This document shows positions 1 to 11,409 of a stretch of 64,000 nt of DNA, one piece after another. This DNA comes from JAVVHH01 sp965199665 (GTDB lineage: Bacteria > Pseudomonadota > Alphaproteobacteria > Acetobacterales > Acetobacteraceae): NCBI GenBank assembly GCA_965199665.1, contig OZ241208.1, positions 682,001-746,000 on the forward strand. The letters run 5' to 3'. The first letter of the stretch is position 1. Each line of letters begins with the position of its first letter. The notes below the pieces were generated by a model. It did no database searches. It had not been told where the DNA came from and was given only the letters and a program-made list of their open reading frames with translations. The translations under genes were made by a program, and so were the position numbers.

Positions 1-753
1 CTTGCCGTGTTCCCGCCCGTGGCCGACACGCTACGCGTCGAGCCCGCGGACGAGCTTCGCCTGGAGATCGCCGGGCCGTTCGCGGCAGCGCTGACGGGGG
101 AAGCCGACAATCTGGTGCTGCGCGCCGCGCGGGCGCTCGCGGAGGCCGGTGGCACGACGAGGGGCGCCGCGCTGAGGCTGGAGAAGCATTTGCCGGTCGC
201 GAGCGGGATCGGTGGGGGATCGGCCGATGCCGCGGCGGCGCTGCGCCTGCTGGACCGGTTCTGGGGACTGGGACTGCCGGCGCCGGAGCTGGCGGGGATC
301 GCGCTCGGCCTGGGCGCCGACGTGCCGGTTTGCCTGCCCAGCGAACCGGCGCGTATGGGCGGGATCGGCGAGCTGATCGGCATCGCGCCGGTGCTGCCCC
401 GCTGCGGCCTCGTCCTGGTCAACCCGGGCGTGCCGGTCTCCACCGCCGCGGTGTTCCGCGACCGGGGAGAGACGTATTCCGAGCCGGCCACCTTGCCCGC
501 GCGCTGGGCCGATGCGGCGGCGCTGGCGGCCGACTTGGCCGGGCTGTCCAACGATCTGGAAGCCGCTGCGATCCGGTTATGCCCGCCGGTCGAAGCGGCG
601 CTGGATTGGCTGCGGACGCAACCGGGCTGCCGCTTTGCCCGCATGAGCGGGTCCGGCGCGACCTGCTTCGGGTTGTTCGACACGGCGGCGGACGCGGCGG
701 CGGTATCGCCGGTGCCTTCGGGCTGGTGGCGTTGGGGCGGCGCGATCCGCTGA
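1..753 (+). CDS. ispE: 4-diphosphocytidyl-2-C-methyl-D-erythritol kinase, 5' end outside window
   Basis: IspE phosphorylates the 2-hydroxyl of CDP-methylerythritol with ATP in the non-mevalonate isoprenoid pathway, in the cytosol. The reading frame is open from base 1, and its first residues align with the region just after the GHMP-kinase N-terminus (the LQTLF-like strand), so roughly the first 40 residues lie upstream of the window. Visible hallmarks are the ATP-binding glycine-rich loop GIGGGSADAA, the GADVPV motif and the C-terminal RMSGSGATCFG motif typical of GHMP kinases. The remaining 250 residues match the family length once the missing start is added. The GTG at position 7 is an internal codon, not the start. 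A tRNA gene follows after 44 bases. Confidence 0.93.
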   Translation, partial: LAVFPPVADTLRVEPADELRLEIAGPFAAALTGEADNLVLRAARALAEAGGTTRGAALRLEKHLPVASGIGGGSADAAAALRLLDRFWGLGLPAPELAGIALGLGADVPVCLPSEPARMGGIGELIGIAPVLPRCGLVLVNPGVPVSTAAVFRDRGETYSEPATLPARWADAAALAADLAGLSNDLEAAAIRLCPPVEAALDWLRTQPGCRFARMSGSGATCFGLFDTAADAAAVSPVPSGWWRWGGAIR

Positions 754-797
754 GCGTTGGCAGCTCCGACGGATTTACGCTATGCACGGCCGGCGCA

Positions 798-872
798 TGG
801 GGCGTCGCCAAGCGGTAAGGCAGCGGACTTTGAATCCGCCATTCGAAGGTTCGAATCCTTCCGCCCCAACCA
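798..872 (+). tRNA. tRNA-Gln (anticodon UUG), CCA encoded
   Basis: A complete cloverleaf can be folded by eye. The acceptor stem TGGGGCG (798-804) pairs perfectly with CGCCCCA (862-868), followed by discriminator A and a genome-encoded CCA (870-872). The anticodon stem GCGGA/TCCGC encloses the loop CTTTGAA, putting TTG at 830-832, which reads glutamine CAA/CAG codons. The T-arm carries the canonical GGTTCGAATCC. It lies between ispE and the convergent MarR gene, whose stop is 12 bases away. The weak U-A first acceptor pair is characteristic of glutamine tRNAs and supports the identity. Confidence 0.97.
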
Positions 873-884
873 GTGCCGCCTCGA

Positions 885-1328
885 TTACGCGGGAACGGCG
901 CGGATCTGCAGGGTGGCGACGTCTTCCAGCGTTTGATGCAACGTCGCGGTCGCGGCCGGACCATAACCCTGCTCGAAGGCTTCCTGCGCCAGGGCCCAAC
1001 AGGCCTGGGCGTGATGGAGCTTGGCGACGCCCCGGTCCGTGATGGTCAGGGCGCGGCCGCGGCGGTCCGCCGGGTCGACGTCGATGCTGACGAGACCGTC
1101 GCGCTCGAGCGGGCGGAGGTTGCGGCCGAGCGTGGTCCGGTCCAGCCCCATTCTCGCGGCGACACCGCCCAGGCTGTGCGGGCCGGGCTGGGCGAGCGCC
1201 TTGAGCAGCGAATACTGCGTCGTCCGCAGCCCGGTGGGCGCCAGATGGGCATCGTACAGTTGCGTGACGTGCCGGGCGGCGCGTCGAACGGCGAAGCAGG
1301 TGCAGCTCGGCAGCGTCGTATCGGCCAT
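885..1328 (-). CDS. MarR family winged-helix transcriptional regulator
   Basis: A 147-residue protein with the MarR layout: an N-terminal dimerisation helix, then a winged helix-turn-helix in the middle (LAPTGLRTTQYSLLKALAQ, then SLGGVAARMGLDRTTLGRN as the recognition segment). The wing segment DPADRRGRALTIT carries the conserved D-x-R-[GR]-R pattern that contacts DNA. MarR proteins usually repress neighbouring or divergent genes and release DNA on binding small phenolic ligands or on oxidation. A Cys-x-Cys pair near the N-terminus could be redox-active, but that is only a guess. It is divergent from hslV, with 102 bases between the starts. Its target cannot be read from the sequence. Confidence 0.88.
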   Translation of the reverse strand: MADTTLPSCTCFAVRRAARHVTQLYDAHLAPTGLRTTQYSLLKALAQPGPHSLGGVAARMGLDRTTLGRNLRPLERDGLVSIDVDPADRRGRALTITDRGVAKLHHAQACWALAQEAFEQGYGPAATATLHQTLEDVATLQIRAVPA

Positions 1329-1430
1329 CGCCGTTATGTGCGGAGCGACGGGGCGGAGGTCAAGCCGGACAGGTCGGCGGTCTGCCTATATCTTGTGCAA
1401 CGGCTCGCGCTCCCCCACCTTGCGGGAGCA

Positions 1431-1991
1431 ATGCAAGAAAATAGACCCTTCGATCCCGTCGGCTGGCACGGCACGACGATCCTCTCCGTCCGCCTGGGCG
1501 GCACCGTCGCGATGGCGGGCGACGGCCAGGTCACCCTCGGGCAGACCGTCATCAAGGGCAACGCCCGCAAGGTCCGGCGCATCGGCGCCGGCGGCAGCGT
1601 GCTGGCCGGTTTCGCCGGCGCCACCGCCGACGCCTTCACCTTGCTGGAGCGGCTGGAGGCCAAGCTGGAGCGCTTCCCCGGTCAGCTCGAGCGCGCCTGC
1701 GTGGAACTGGCTAAGGACTGGCGCACCGACCGCTACCTGCGCCGGTTGGAGGCGATGATGGCGGTGGCCGACAAGCAGCACAGCTACACGCTGACCGGCA
1801 ATGGCGACGTTCTGGAGCCGGAGGATGGCGTGATCGCCATCGGTTCCGGCGGCAACTTCGCGCTGGCGGCGGCGCGAGCGCTGATGACGGTGGAGGGCCT
1901 GGAGGCGGAGGAGATCGCCCGCCGGGCCATGAAGATCGCCGGCGATATCTGCGTCTACACCAATCATTCCGTGATCGTGGAAACCCTATGA
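1431..1991 (+). CDS. hslV: ATP-dependent protease subunit HslV
   Basis: HslV is the proteasome-like threonine peptidase of the HslVU (ClpQY) cytosolic protease. I place the start at ATG 1431, preceded by GGGAG; the longer open frame upstream has no homology. The protein is 186 residues. The catalytic threonine is not residue 2 as in E. coli but residue 15, after a 14-residue leader ending WHG and followed by TILSVRLGG. Such short propeptides are known in alphaproteobacterial HslV and must be removed for activity. Conserved GDGQVTLG, NARKVRR and GSGGNFALAAARAL segments are present. It overlaps hslU by four bases (ATGA), so the two subunits are made together. A CCTATAT at 1385-1391 resembles a sigma-32 -10 element, without a matching -35. 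Confidence 0.96.
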   Translation: MQENRPFDPVGWHGTTILSVRLGGTVAMAGDGQVTLGQTVIKGNARKVRRIGAGGSVLAGFAGATADAFTLLERLEAKLERFPGQLERACVELAKDWRTDRYLRRLEAMMAVADKQHSYTLTGNGDVLEPEDGVIAIGSGGNFALAAARALMTVEGLEAEEIARRAMKIAGDICVYTNHSVIVETL

Positions 1992-3298
1992 TGGACGTGA
2001 AGACCTATTCGCCGCGCGAGATCGTCGGCGAGCTCGACCGCTTCATCGTGGGCCAGGGCGACGCCAAGCGCGCGGTGGCCATCGCGCTGCGCAATCGCTG
2101 GCGCCGGCAGCAGCTGCCGCCCGGGATGCGCGAGGAAGTGGTGCCCAAGAACATCCTGATGATCGGGCCGACCGGCTGCGGCAAGACGGAGATCGCGCGC
2201 CGGCTCGCCAAGCTGGCGCAGGCGCCGTTCATCAAGATCGAGGCGACCAAGTTCACGGAGGTCGGCTATGTCGGCCGGGACGTGGACAGCATCGTGCGCG
2301 ACCTGGTGGAAGCCTCGATCACCATGTTGCGCGATTCCGGCCGCAAGGACGTGCAGGCCAAGGCGGAGGGCAGCGCGGAGGACCGGCTGATCACCGCGTT
2401 GGTGGGCGACGGCGCCTCGGCCGAGACGCGCGGCAAGTTCCGCAAGATGCTGCGCAATGGCGAGCTGGAGGACAAGGACGTCGAGATCCAGGTCGCCGAG
2501 GCCCAGCCGATGGTGATGGACGTGCCGGGGATGCCGCCGGGCCAAATGGCCAATCTGGGCGACATGATGAAGGGCATGTTCGGCAATCGGACGCAGAAGC
2601 GCCGGCTGACGGTGGCGGCGGCGCGCACGGCGCTGGTGCGCGAGGAAAGCGACAAGCTGCTCGACACCGACATGCTGACCAAGGACGCGGTGGAGCATGC
2701 CGAGCAGAACGGCATCGTCTTCATCGACGAGATCGACAAGGTCTGCGCGCGGTCGACGGAGGGCTTCCGCGGCGGCGACGTGTCCCGCGAAGGCGTGCAG
2801 CGCGACCTGCTGCCGTTGATCGAAGGCACCACCGTGAGCACGAAATACGGCCCGGTGAAAACAGATCACATTCTGTTCATCGCGTCCGGCGCATTCCACC
2901 TGGCCAAACCGGCCGACCTGCTGCCCGAATTGCAGGGTCGCTTGCCGATCCGGGTCGAGCTAGCGCCCCTGTCGCGGGACGATCTGCGCCGTATCCTGAC
3001 GGAGCCGGAGCACAGCCTGCTGAAGCAATATTCGGCGCTGCTGGGCACGGAAGGTGTCACCCTGTCGTTCGCCGACGACGCCGTGGATGCGCTCGCCGAC
3101 CTGGCGGCGGACATCAATGAGCGGGTGGAGAACATCGGGGCGCGGCGGCTGGCGACGGTGATGGAGCGTCTGCTGGAAGAGATCAGTTTCACCGCGACCG
3201 ATCGCGGTGGGGACGCGATCAGCGTCGATGCCGGATATGTGAACGAGCGGGTCGCCCCACTAGCGGCGAAAAACGATCTCTCGCGGTTCATCTTGTAG
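1988..3298 (+). CDS. hslU: HslU, ATPase subunit of the HslVU protease
   Basis: HslU is the AAA+ unfoldase that feeds substrates into HslV. The protein is 436 residues. Walker A GPTGCGKTE lies at residues 60-68, the pore-loop motif GYVGRD at 93-98, Walker B as IVFIDEID near residue 250, and the sensor-2/C-terminal region ends in DLSRFIL, the typical C-terminal tail that inserts into HslV to activate it. The intermediate (I) domain lies between the pore loop and Walker B. The start ATG 1988 overlaps the hslV stop; a second ATG immediately follows, and either could be used. Length and order match a standard hslVU operon. Confidence 0.97.
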   Translation: MMDVKTYSPREIVGELDRFIVGQGDAKRAVAIALRNRWRRQQLPPGMREEVVPKNILMIGPTGCGKTEIARRLAKLAQAPFIKIEATKFTEVGYVGRDVDSIVRDLVEASITMLRDSGRKDVQAKAEGSAEDRLITALVGDGASAETRGKFRKMLRNGELEDKDVEIQVAEAQPMVMDVPGMPPGQMANLGDMMKGMFGNRTQKRRLTVAAARTALVREESDKLLDTDMLTKDAVEHAEQNGIVFIDEIDKVCARSTEGFRGGDVSREGVQRDLLPLIEGTTVSTKYGPVKTDHILFIASGAFHLAKPADLLPELQGRLPIRVELAPLSRDDLRRILTEPEHSLLKQYSALLGTEGVTLSFADDAVDALADLAADINERVENIGARRLATVMERLLEEISFTATDRGGDAISVDAGYVNERVAPLAAKNDLSRFIL

Positions 3299-3359
3299 CG
3301 GTTCCATGCATCTCCTGACCCGGTCCGAACGTTCTCGGATTCGCATAAGGAGATTTTAT

Positions 3360-3842
3360 ATGCGCTTAAAGATCGCCAGTGTTTTGCTATTGGCCGGAAC
3401 CGTCGTCGGCTGCGCCAACAATCCGCCGCCGCCGCCCCCGCCGATGGCGATGGCTCCCGAGCCGATGCCCGCCGCTGCTCCGCCGATGCCGATGGCGCCG
3501 ATGGCCGGCGTGTACCGTGGGTCCGGCACCGCGTCGGGTAGCTCGGCTTGCCGCAACCCGCGCGGCATGCAGAACGCCCGTGTCCGTGGCAACGTCATCA
3601 CGGTCGCCAACGCCCGTGGCGCGATCGGTCCGGACGGCACCGTGACCGGCCGGAACATTTCCGGCACCGTGAACGGCAACACGGCCGACATCACCGTCAA
3701 GCGTGGCGTCTGCGAGTTCCACTACACGATGACCAACAACGCGGCCCCGCGCGGCATGAACAGCTCGTCGAGCATGCCGATGAACGGCTCGTCGTCGATG
3801 CCGATGGGTGGTTCGTCCATGCCGATGAACACGCCCGAGTAA
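3360..3842 (+). CDS. Small proline/methionine-rich lipoprotein, function unknown
   Basis: A 160-residue predicted lipoprotein. The start ATG 3360 has a strong ribosome-binding site AAGGAGA six bases upstream, so the longer frame from 3306 is not used. The signal peptide MRLKIASVLLLAGTVVGC ends in a lipobox with Cys18, and residues 19-20 (AN) favour outer-membrane sorting. A proline stretch and PMPMAPM-like linker follow, then a folded core of about 90 residues with a paired cysteine arrangement (SSACRNP and KRGVCEFHY). The C-terminus is a low-complexity SSSMPM repeat. I do not recognise a named family. It is transcribed alone: 61 bases separate it from hslU, and a strong terminator follows. 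Confidence 0.85.
   Translation: MRLKIASVLLLAGTVVGCANNPPPPPPPMAMAPEPMPAAAPPMPMAPMAGVYRGSGTASGSSACRNPRGMQNARVRGNVITVANARGAIGPDGTVTGRNISGTVNGNTADITVKRGVCEFHYTMTNNAAPRGMNSSSSMPMNGSSSMPMGGSSMPMNTPE
3759..3827 (+). repeat. Three degenerate copies of a 24/24/21-base in-frame repeat
   Basis: The 3' end of the lipoprotein gene holds three consecutive units encoding NSSSSMPM, NGSSSMPM and GGSSMPM. The first two are 24 bases and the third is 21 bases, a loss of one codon. The repeat is in frame, so copy-number change would lengthen or shorten the exposed tail without breaking the gene. Confidence 0.8.
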
Positions 3843-3895
3843 CAGGCCGGCTCGTCCCGACCGGCCTCGTGCCGGTCGGTCCCGCGTCGTTCGAG

Positions 3896-3926
3896 AAACC
3901 CGCCGCCGCAAGGTTGGCGGGTTTTT
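3896..3926 (+). terminator. Rho-independent terminator after the lipoprotein gene
   Basis: AAACCCGCC (3896-3904) pairs with GGCGGGTTT (3916-3924) across an 11-base loop, and the 3' arm runs straight into TTTTT. It lies 54 bases after the lipoprotein stop and 64 bases before sufE, so it separates the two transcription units. Confidence 0.85.
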
Positions 3927-3989
3927 CGTGCGCGCCGTTCGCCGTCGTGCGCCCTTGACCTCCCGGGTGGTGGCCAGCACATCGGAACC

Positions 3990-4445
3990 ATGAATCCCGA
4001 TCCGTTCGTCAAACCCGAGGAGCCAACCGTCGCCGAGGCGATCGCCGCCGTCGAAGCCGACCTGGAGCTGTTCGACGACTGGATGGACCGGTACGGCTTC
4101 ATCATCGACCTCGGACGCAAATTGCCGCCCTTTCCGGCCGAATGGCAGGACGACGCGCACCGTGTGCCGGGCTGCCAGAGCAAGGTCTGGATGGAAGCGG
4201 TGGTCCGCGACGGCCGGCTTTACCTCGCCGGCGCATCGGATGCGGCGATCGTGTCCGGTCTGGTCGCCTTGCTGCTTCGCGTCTATTCCGGGCGCCCGCC
4301 GGCAGATGTGCTGGCCACGCCGCCGGTCTTCCTGCGCGACCTCGGCCTGCTGGCCAACCTGTCCAGCAACCGGGGCAGCGGCATCGCCTCCATGGCGCAA
4401 CGCATCCAGGACGCAGCGCAGGCCGTGACCGCCGCCGCGGCTTGA
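3990..4445 (+). CDS. sufE: SufE-type cysteine desulfuration protein
   Basis: SufE accepts the persulfide sulfur made by the cysteine desulfurase SufS and passes it to the Suf scaffold for Fe-S cluster assembly. The 151-residue protein has the family hallmark VPGCQSKVW, placing the sulfur-accepting cysteine at residue 62, preceded by the DRYGFIIDLGRKLP segment that docks on SufS. The rest, including the C-terminal helical part, fits a normal SufE length. No other suf gene is in the window, so it acts with partners elsewhere. The downstream permease probably starts on the TTG that overlaps the sufE stop, suggesting cotranscription without obvious functional linkage. Confidence 0.93.
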   Translation: MNPDPFVKPEEPTVAEAIAAVEADLELFDDWMDRYGFIIDLGRKLPPFPAEWQDDAHRVPGCQSKVWMEAVVRDGRLYLAGASDAAIVSGLVALLLRVYSGRPPADVLATPPVFLRDLGLLANLSSNRGSGIASMAQRIQDAAQAVTAAAA

Positions 4446-5587
4446 TCGCCGTGCCCGACGGTGTGCGGGTCGGCCTGTTCCTGGCCTGCTTCTTCGGCGC
4501 CGGCGCGGTGCTCACGGCCTATCTGCCGCTCTGGCTTGCCGACCGCCGGATCGACCCGGCGACCATCGGCAGCGTGCTCGGCCTGGCGTCGCTGGCGCGA
4601 GTGGGCGCGGTGCCGGTTTGGGGTTGGGCGGCGGACCGGTTGGGGCATTATCGACTGGCCCTGTTCGGCGCGGCGCTGGGAGCGGCAATGTGCGCCGGGC
4701 TGCTGCCGGGGGCGCCGGGCGTCGTCCCGGTGGCGGCGCTGGTGATCGCGGGCGGGATCGCGGCCTCGGCGCTGGCACCGCTGACCGACGCGGTGACGCT
4801 GGCCTTCGCGGCAGCGGGCCGGCTCGACTACGGACGGACGCGGGTCTGGGGCTCGGTGGCCTACATGGCGGCAACGGCGGGGGCTGGGGCGTTGTTGGGG
4901 CGCAGCGGCACGGCGGTGGTGCCTTGGCTGCTGGCGGGCGGCTACGGGGCCGCGGCGGTGCTGACGGCGGCGATTCCGCGCCCGCCCCGCTCGGCCGCCC
5001 CGTCGCGACGGCTCGCGCCCGCCCCGCTGGGCCGACCCTTCGCCGCCGCCCTGCTCGCCACCGCGCTGACACAGGGGTCGCACGCGGCTTATTACGGGTT
5101 CGCCAGCCTGTATTGGCGCAGCGCCGGCATCGGCGACGGCACGATCGGGCTGCTGATCGCGGAGGGCATCGTCGCGGAAGTCGCGCTGTTCTTGTGGGGT
5201 GGGCCTTTGGTGGCGCGGCTCGGCCCGGCGCGGCTGACCGCGATCGCAGCCACCGCGTGCCTGCTGCGCTGGTCGCTGACGGCGTTGACCACCGACGTCG
5301 CGTTGCTGGCCGGGATCCAGCTTCTGCATGCCGCGACTTTCGCGTGCCAGCACCTGGCCAACATGGAGGTGCTGCGTCGGCTGCCGGCGCAGCGGGCGGC
5401 GTTCGCGCAGAGCGTGCTGGCCTCGCTGGGGTTCTCCCTGCCGACCGGGCTGGTGATCTGGCTGGCTGGGCAGGTCTATCAGCAGGCGGGCGGCATGGTG
5501 TTCCTGGCCATGGCGGGTCTGGGCGGCAGCGCGCTGGCGGTGGTGCATGCGCTGCCATCGGGCCGGGCGGCGAGCCGACCGGCATGA
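4442..5587 (+). CDS. MFS transporter, HcaT/nucleoside-symporter-like subgroup
   Basis: An about 381-residue hydrophobic protein with roughly twelve predicted membrane segments in two halves, separated by a basic, proline-rich loop (PRPPRSAAPSRRLAP) near residue 190. The sequence around WGWAADRLGHYRLAL is the MFS loop 2-3 motif. The overall pattern resembles the MFS_1-like group containing the 3-phenylpropionate permease HcaT; the substrate cannot be predicted. No ATG exists near the N-terminus. I use TTG 4442, which overlaps the sufE stop as TTGA, an arrangement seen repeatedly in this window; GTG 4451 is the alternative. Its stop overlaps the acyltransferase start by four bases. Confidence 0.82.
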   Translation: MIAVPDGVRVGLFLACFFGAGAVLTAYLPLWLADRRIDPATIGSVLGLASLARVGAVPVWGWAADRLGHYRLALFGAALGAAMCAGLLPGAPGVVPVAALVIAGGIAASALAPLTDAVTLAFAAAGRLDYGRTRVWGSVAYMAATAGAGALLGRSGTAVVPWLLAGGYGAAAVLTAAIPRPPRSAAPSRRLAPAPLGRPFAAALLATALTQGSHAAYYGFASLYWRSAGIGDGTIGLLIAEGIVAEVALFLWGGPLVARLGPARLTAIAATACLLRWSLTALTTDVALLAGIQLLHAATFACQHLANMEVLRRLPAQRAAFAQSVLASLGFSLPTGLVIWLAGQVYQQAGGMVFLAMAGLGGSALAVVHALPSGRAASRPA

Positions 5588-6561
5588 CGGAGGAGCCGCC
5601 TCGCAAAATCGAGTCGATCCAATACATCCGGGCCCTTGGCGCGCTCATCGTCGTGGTGTGGCATACCGGTTGGTCGCGCAGCTTCCTCGGCCAGAGCGGG
5701 GTGGACCTGTTCTTCGTCGTGTCCGGCTTCGTGATGATGCTGGTGTCGGGCCGCGAGAACTCGCCGGCGCGGTTCATGCTGGCCCGCCTGCTTCGGGTCG
5801 TGCCGCTCTACTGGGCGGTGACGCTCGGGGTCGCGGCGATCCTGCGGCCGTCGGCGGCCGAGCTGGTCCAGTCGCTGCTCTTCCTGCCGGTCGGGGCCTT
5901 CCCGGTCGTGATCCAGGGATGGAGCCTCAATCTGGAGATGTCGTACTATGCCCTGTTCGCGCTGTCGCTCCTCGCGCCGCCGCGGTGGCGGCTTGCGGCG
6001 CTTGCGGTCGCGATCGGGGCGATGTGCGGCGTGTTGCCGCTGGTCGCGGCACCCGGGGGCATGGTGGCGGCGTGGGCCAACCCGATGGCAGTCGAGTTCC
6101 TGGCGGGCGCCGGCCTGTTTGCGCTTTGGCAGCGCGGTTTGGTGCCGGCCGGGGTGTCGGCATGGGCCGTGGGCGTGGTGGGGGCGGCGGTGTTGCTGGG
6201 CACGCACGCGTTGGGCGGAGGGCTGCTCGGCTGGCCGCGGGTCGCGCTCTGGGGTCTGCCGGCGGTGGCGATCGTGGCGGCCGGGCTCGGCATCGAGCGG
6301 GCCGGGCAGCTCCCCAGGCTGACGCTGGTGGGGGCGCTGGGCGAGGCGTCCTACGCCATCTACCTGACCCACCTTGCCGTGCTGTGGGTGATCGGGCCGG
6401 TGTTGGTCTCCCTGTGGGCGCCGGTAGCGGTGGCGATCGCCGTCGTCGTCACCTGCGTCGTCGGCTGGGCAGTGCATCGCGCCTTCGAGCGGCCGATGCA
6501 TCGCTGGACGAGTGCGTGGGTCCGGCGCCGCTGGCCGGCGCGTCAGACGCGGCCGGCCTGA
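5584..6561 (+). CDS. Acyltransferase family 3 (integral-membrane O-acyltransferase)
   Basis: A 325-residue membrane protein of the acyltransferase_3 family, which transfers acyl groups such as acetyl to extracytoplasmic sugars, for example in O-antigen or exopolysaccharide. The N-terminal signature YIRALGALIVVVWH contains the conserved Arg16 and His27 thought essential for catalysis, followed by SGVDLFFVVSGFVM, another family hallmark. About ten membrane helices follow, with SYAIYLTH near the C-terminus. The ATG overlaps the MFS stop (ATGA), so sufE, the permease and this gene probably form one transcript. Its 3' end overlaps the convergent FUSC gene by 19 bases. Confidence 0.88.
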   Translation: MTEEPPRKIESIQYIRALGALIVVVWHTGWSRSFLGQSGVDLFFVVSGFVMMLVSGRENSPARFMLARLLRVVPLYWAVTLGVAAILRPSAAELVQSLLFLPVGAFPVVIQGWSLNLEMSYYALFALSLLAPPRWRLAALAVAIGAMCGVLPLVAAPGGMVAAWANPMAVEFLAGAGLFALWQRGLVPAGVSAWAVGVVGAAVLLGTHALGGGLLGWPRVALWGLPAVAIVAAGLGIERAGQLPRLTLVGALGEASYAIYLTHLAVLWVIGPVLVSLWAPVAVAIAVVVTCVVGWAVHRAFERPMHRWTSAWVRRRWPARQTRPA

Positions 6562-8615
6562 GCGCTGCCCGGGCTGCGCCCGGCGCCGTCGATGAGCGCG
6601 AGCTGGCGCGCGATGCGGCCGAAGGGGCCGCTTTCGGTGTCGGCGGGCGGATCGCCCGGGAGCGCGGCCCCACCCGCCAGCGCGGCGAAGGAGCGCCCCA
6701 GCCAGGTGCGCCAGGCCTCCAGGTCGACGGTGCCGGCCAGCGCCGGCGCGTGCTGCAGCGCCGCCAGCCGCCCCGCGACCCGGCGCAGCGCCGCATCTGC
6801 CACCATCGCGACGTGCAGGTCGCGCCATTGCGCGTGGCCGGGCTCGTGCAGGGCGCGCGAAAGGGTGGTTTCGAGATTGTTGGACGTCATGCCGGCCGCT
6901 CGGCGCGCCGTGTCGACCGCGCCCGGCGGTTGCTCGCCGGTCAGCGTCGCGAGTTCGGCATCGGCATAGGCCGCGTGTGCCGCGAGCGCCGCGCGCAGGT
7001 CGCTGCGCAGGCGCGCCGGTTCCCAGCTCGGCCATAGCAGCAAGCCGCCGACCACCGCGATGACGCCGCCCGCCAGCGTGTAGGCGGCGCGATAGAAGGC
7101 GATGGCGAGCTCGCCGGTGCCGGGCTGCCCGAGCTCCGACAGCAGCACGATCAGCGGCGTCAGCGCGGCCATGAACAGGCCGTAGCTGACCCGGCGGACG
7201 GCAAAGGCGACGATGGCAAGGGGGAACACGCACAGCAGGATCACCGCCGGGTCGCGCAGGAAGACGGACAGCGCCGCCGCGATCAGGCCCCCCAGCAACG
7301 TGCCCCCGACGCGCTCGAGCGCGCGCTGCCAGGTGAGCGCGAAGAAGGGCTGCAGCGTCAGGATCAGGGTGATGGTCAGCCAATGGGCGTAGACCGCGCC
7401 GACCGGCAGCGTGATCAGCAGGGCCGGGATCGACAGCGCGGCGGCACGGACGGCGTGCCGCATGGAGGCCGAGCTCCAGCGGAGATTGGCCCGCAGCGGG
7501 GCGGCGAGGCGGAGCAGGACGGGCTCGCGATCCTGCGCGCTGCGTCCCTCCACGGTGCGGCCCTCCGGCGTGGTCATCAGCGCCGCGACGCGCAGGACGG
7601 AGAGTAGGGAGGCCGTCACCTCCGCGACCGCCGTGCCCCGCCCGGCCTGCTCGATCTGGTGCAGCAGGCGGACGAACATCGCGCGGTGATCGGCATCGCC
7701 GGCCTGGTCGGTGACGATGCCGTCCGCGATGCCGGCCAACAGCAGGCGTAGCGGCGGGAGCAGCGGCCGCGCCGCTTCGGCGGCGGCCGGGCCGCCATGC
7801 TCGAGAATGTCGGACAGCGCGATCGCGCCGCCGAACACCTGATCGGCGGCCTCCAGCTGGATGATGAGCGAGTTGCCGCGCGGACCGCCTTGGCCACGGC
7901 TGCGCAGGATATCGAGCAGCTCGATCCGCGCGGCCTCCAGCCCGTCGCGCACGTAGCGGCGGTGGCCGCGCGCATGGGCGGCCCAGTCCGGCGTTTGCCC
8001 CCCAACCTGGTCGGAGAGGTCGCCGGCCAGCAGCCCCAGCCGGCGGAACACGTCGGCGACCGCCATGCGCGCCGGCAAGAAGGGGTGCAGCCGCCACAGC
8101 ACCAGGCTCAGCAGCACCGCCCAGAGCGCGCCGGCACCGAACAGCGCGGCCGAGACGGCGGCGTGGGACGGGGTAGTGGCTCGGTCCAGCGCCAGCAGCG
8201 CCACCACCGTGAGCAGATTGCCGACCTGCATGGCGACCGGGCTCCAGGCCCGCGCGTACATGGTGGCGAAAATCCACAACGCCCCTGCGACCGTCGCCGG
8301 CAGCACTCCGGCCTCGCGCACCAAACCGAAGGCGAACACGGCGAAAGAGCCGAGCAGGGCGAAGGAGAACAAGGCCGGGATGCGCCGCCGGATCGGCCCG
8401 CCGGGGTCGCACAGGCAGGTCAGCAGCGCGCCGAGGCTGACCTCGCCGAGGGCCGGGCTGCCCAGCCACGCGCCGACGGTGACCACGGCGGCCACGGCCA
8501 GCGCGGCGCGGACCCCCTCGGCGAGGCTGACGGCCCGGAAATCGAGCCGGACCGGGAGGTGACGAAGGTCGGCGTCCGGCCCCGCATGGAGCCAGACGGG
8601 AAGACCCAGCCTCAC
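6543..8615 (-). CDS. FUSC family membrane protein (aromatic acid efflux/YccS-like)
   Basis: A 690-residue inner-membrane protein with the duplicated architecture of the fusaric acid resistance family: a first membrane block (about residues 35-180), a long cytoplasmic part with helical segments, a second membrane block (about residues 390-540) with a motif resembling the first, and a C-terminal cytoplasmic domain. Family members such as AaeB and YccS are linked to export of aromatic acids, but the substrate here is unknown. No membrane-fusion partner is adjacent. The likely GTG start is 15 bases after the acnA stop, so it probably rides on the aconitase transcript. Confidence 0.82.
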   Translation of the reverse strand: MRLGLPVWLHAGPDADLRHLPVRLDFRAVSLAEGVRAALAVAAVVTVGAWLGSPALGEVSLGALLTCLCDPGGPIRRRIPALFSFALLGSFAVFAFGLVREAGVLPATVAGALWIFATMYARAWSPVAMQVGNLLTVVALLALDRATTPSHAAVSAALFGAGALWAVLLSLVLWRLHPFLPARMAVADVFRRLGLLAGDLSDQVGGQTPDWAAHARGHRRYVRDGLEAARIELLDILRSRGQGGPRGNSLIIQLEAADQVFGGAIALSDILEHGGPAAAEAARPLLPPLRLLLAGIADGIVTDQAGDADHRAMFVRLLHQIEQAGRGTAVAEVTASLLSVLRVAALMTTPEGRTVEGRSAQDREPVLLRLAAPLRANLRWSSASMRHAVRAAALSIPALLITLPVGAVYAHWLTITLILTLQPFFALTWQRALERVGGTLLGGLIAAALSVFLRDPAVILLCVFPLAIVAFAVRRVSYGLFMAALTPLIVLLSELGQPGTGELAIAFYRAAYTLAGGVIAVVGGLLLWPSWEPARLRSDLRAALAAHAAYADAELATLTGEQPPGAVDTARRAAGMTSNNLETTLSRALHEPGHAQWRDLHVAMVADAALRRVAGRLAALQHAPALAGTVDLEAWRTWLGRSFAALAGGAALPGDPPADTESGPFGRIARQLALIDGAGRSPGSAQAGRV

Positions 8616-8630
8616 CCGGGCGCGCGCGTA

Positions 8631-11324
<2,694 letters not shown>

Positions 11325-11409
11325 CGCTGCTGCCCTCTTGTTCGCTTCGGCGGTATTTAATGGCGGTGCCCGGTGGCGTCCACCGGACGCCACCCGATAA
11401 GATGGCCGC

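Noticed and set aside
3306..3359. A longer N-terminus for the small lipoprotein
   Set aside because: It would put basic residues ahead of a good signal peptide and skip the strong AAGGAGA site just before ATG 3360.
3843..3890. A second hairpin made of GGCCGG and CCGGCC segments after the lipoprotein gene
   Set aside because: It has no T run, and the downstream AAACCCGCC/GGCGGGTTT hairpin with a T run explains termination better.
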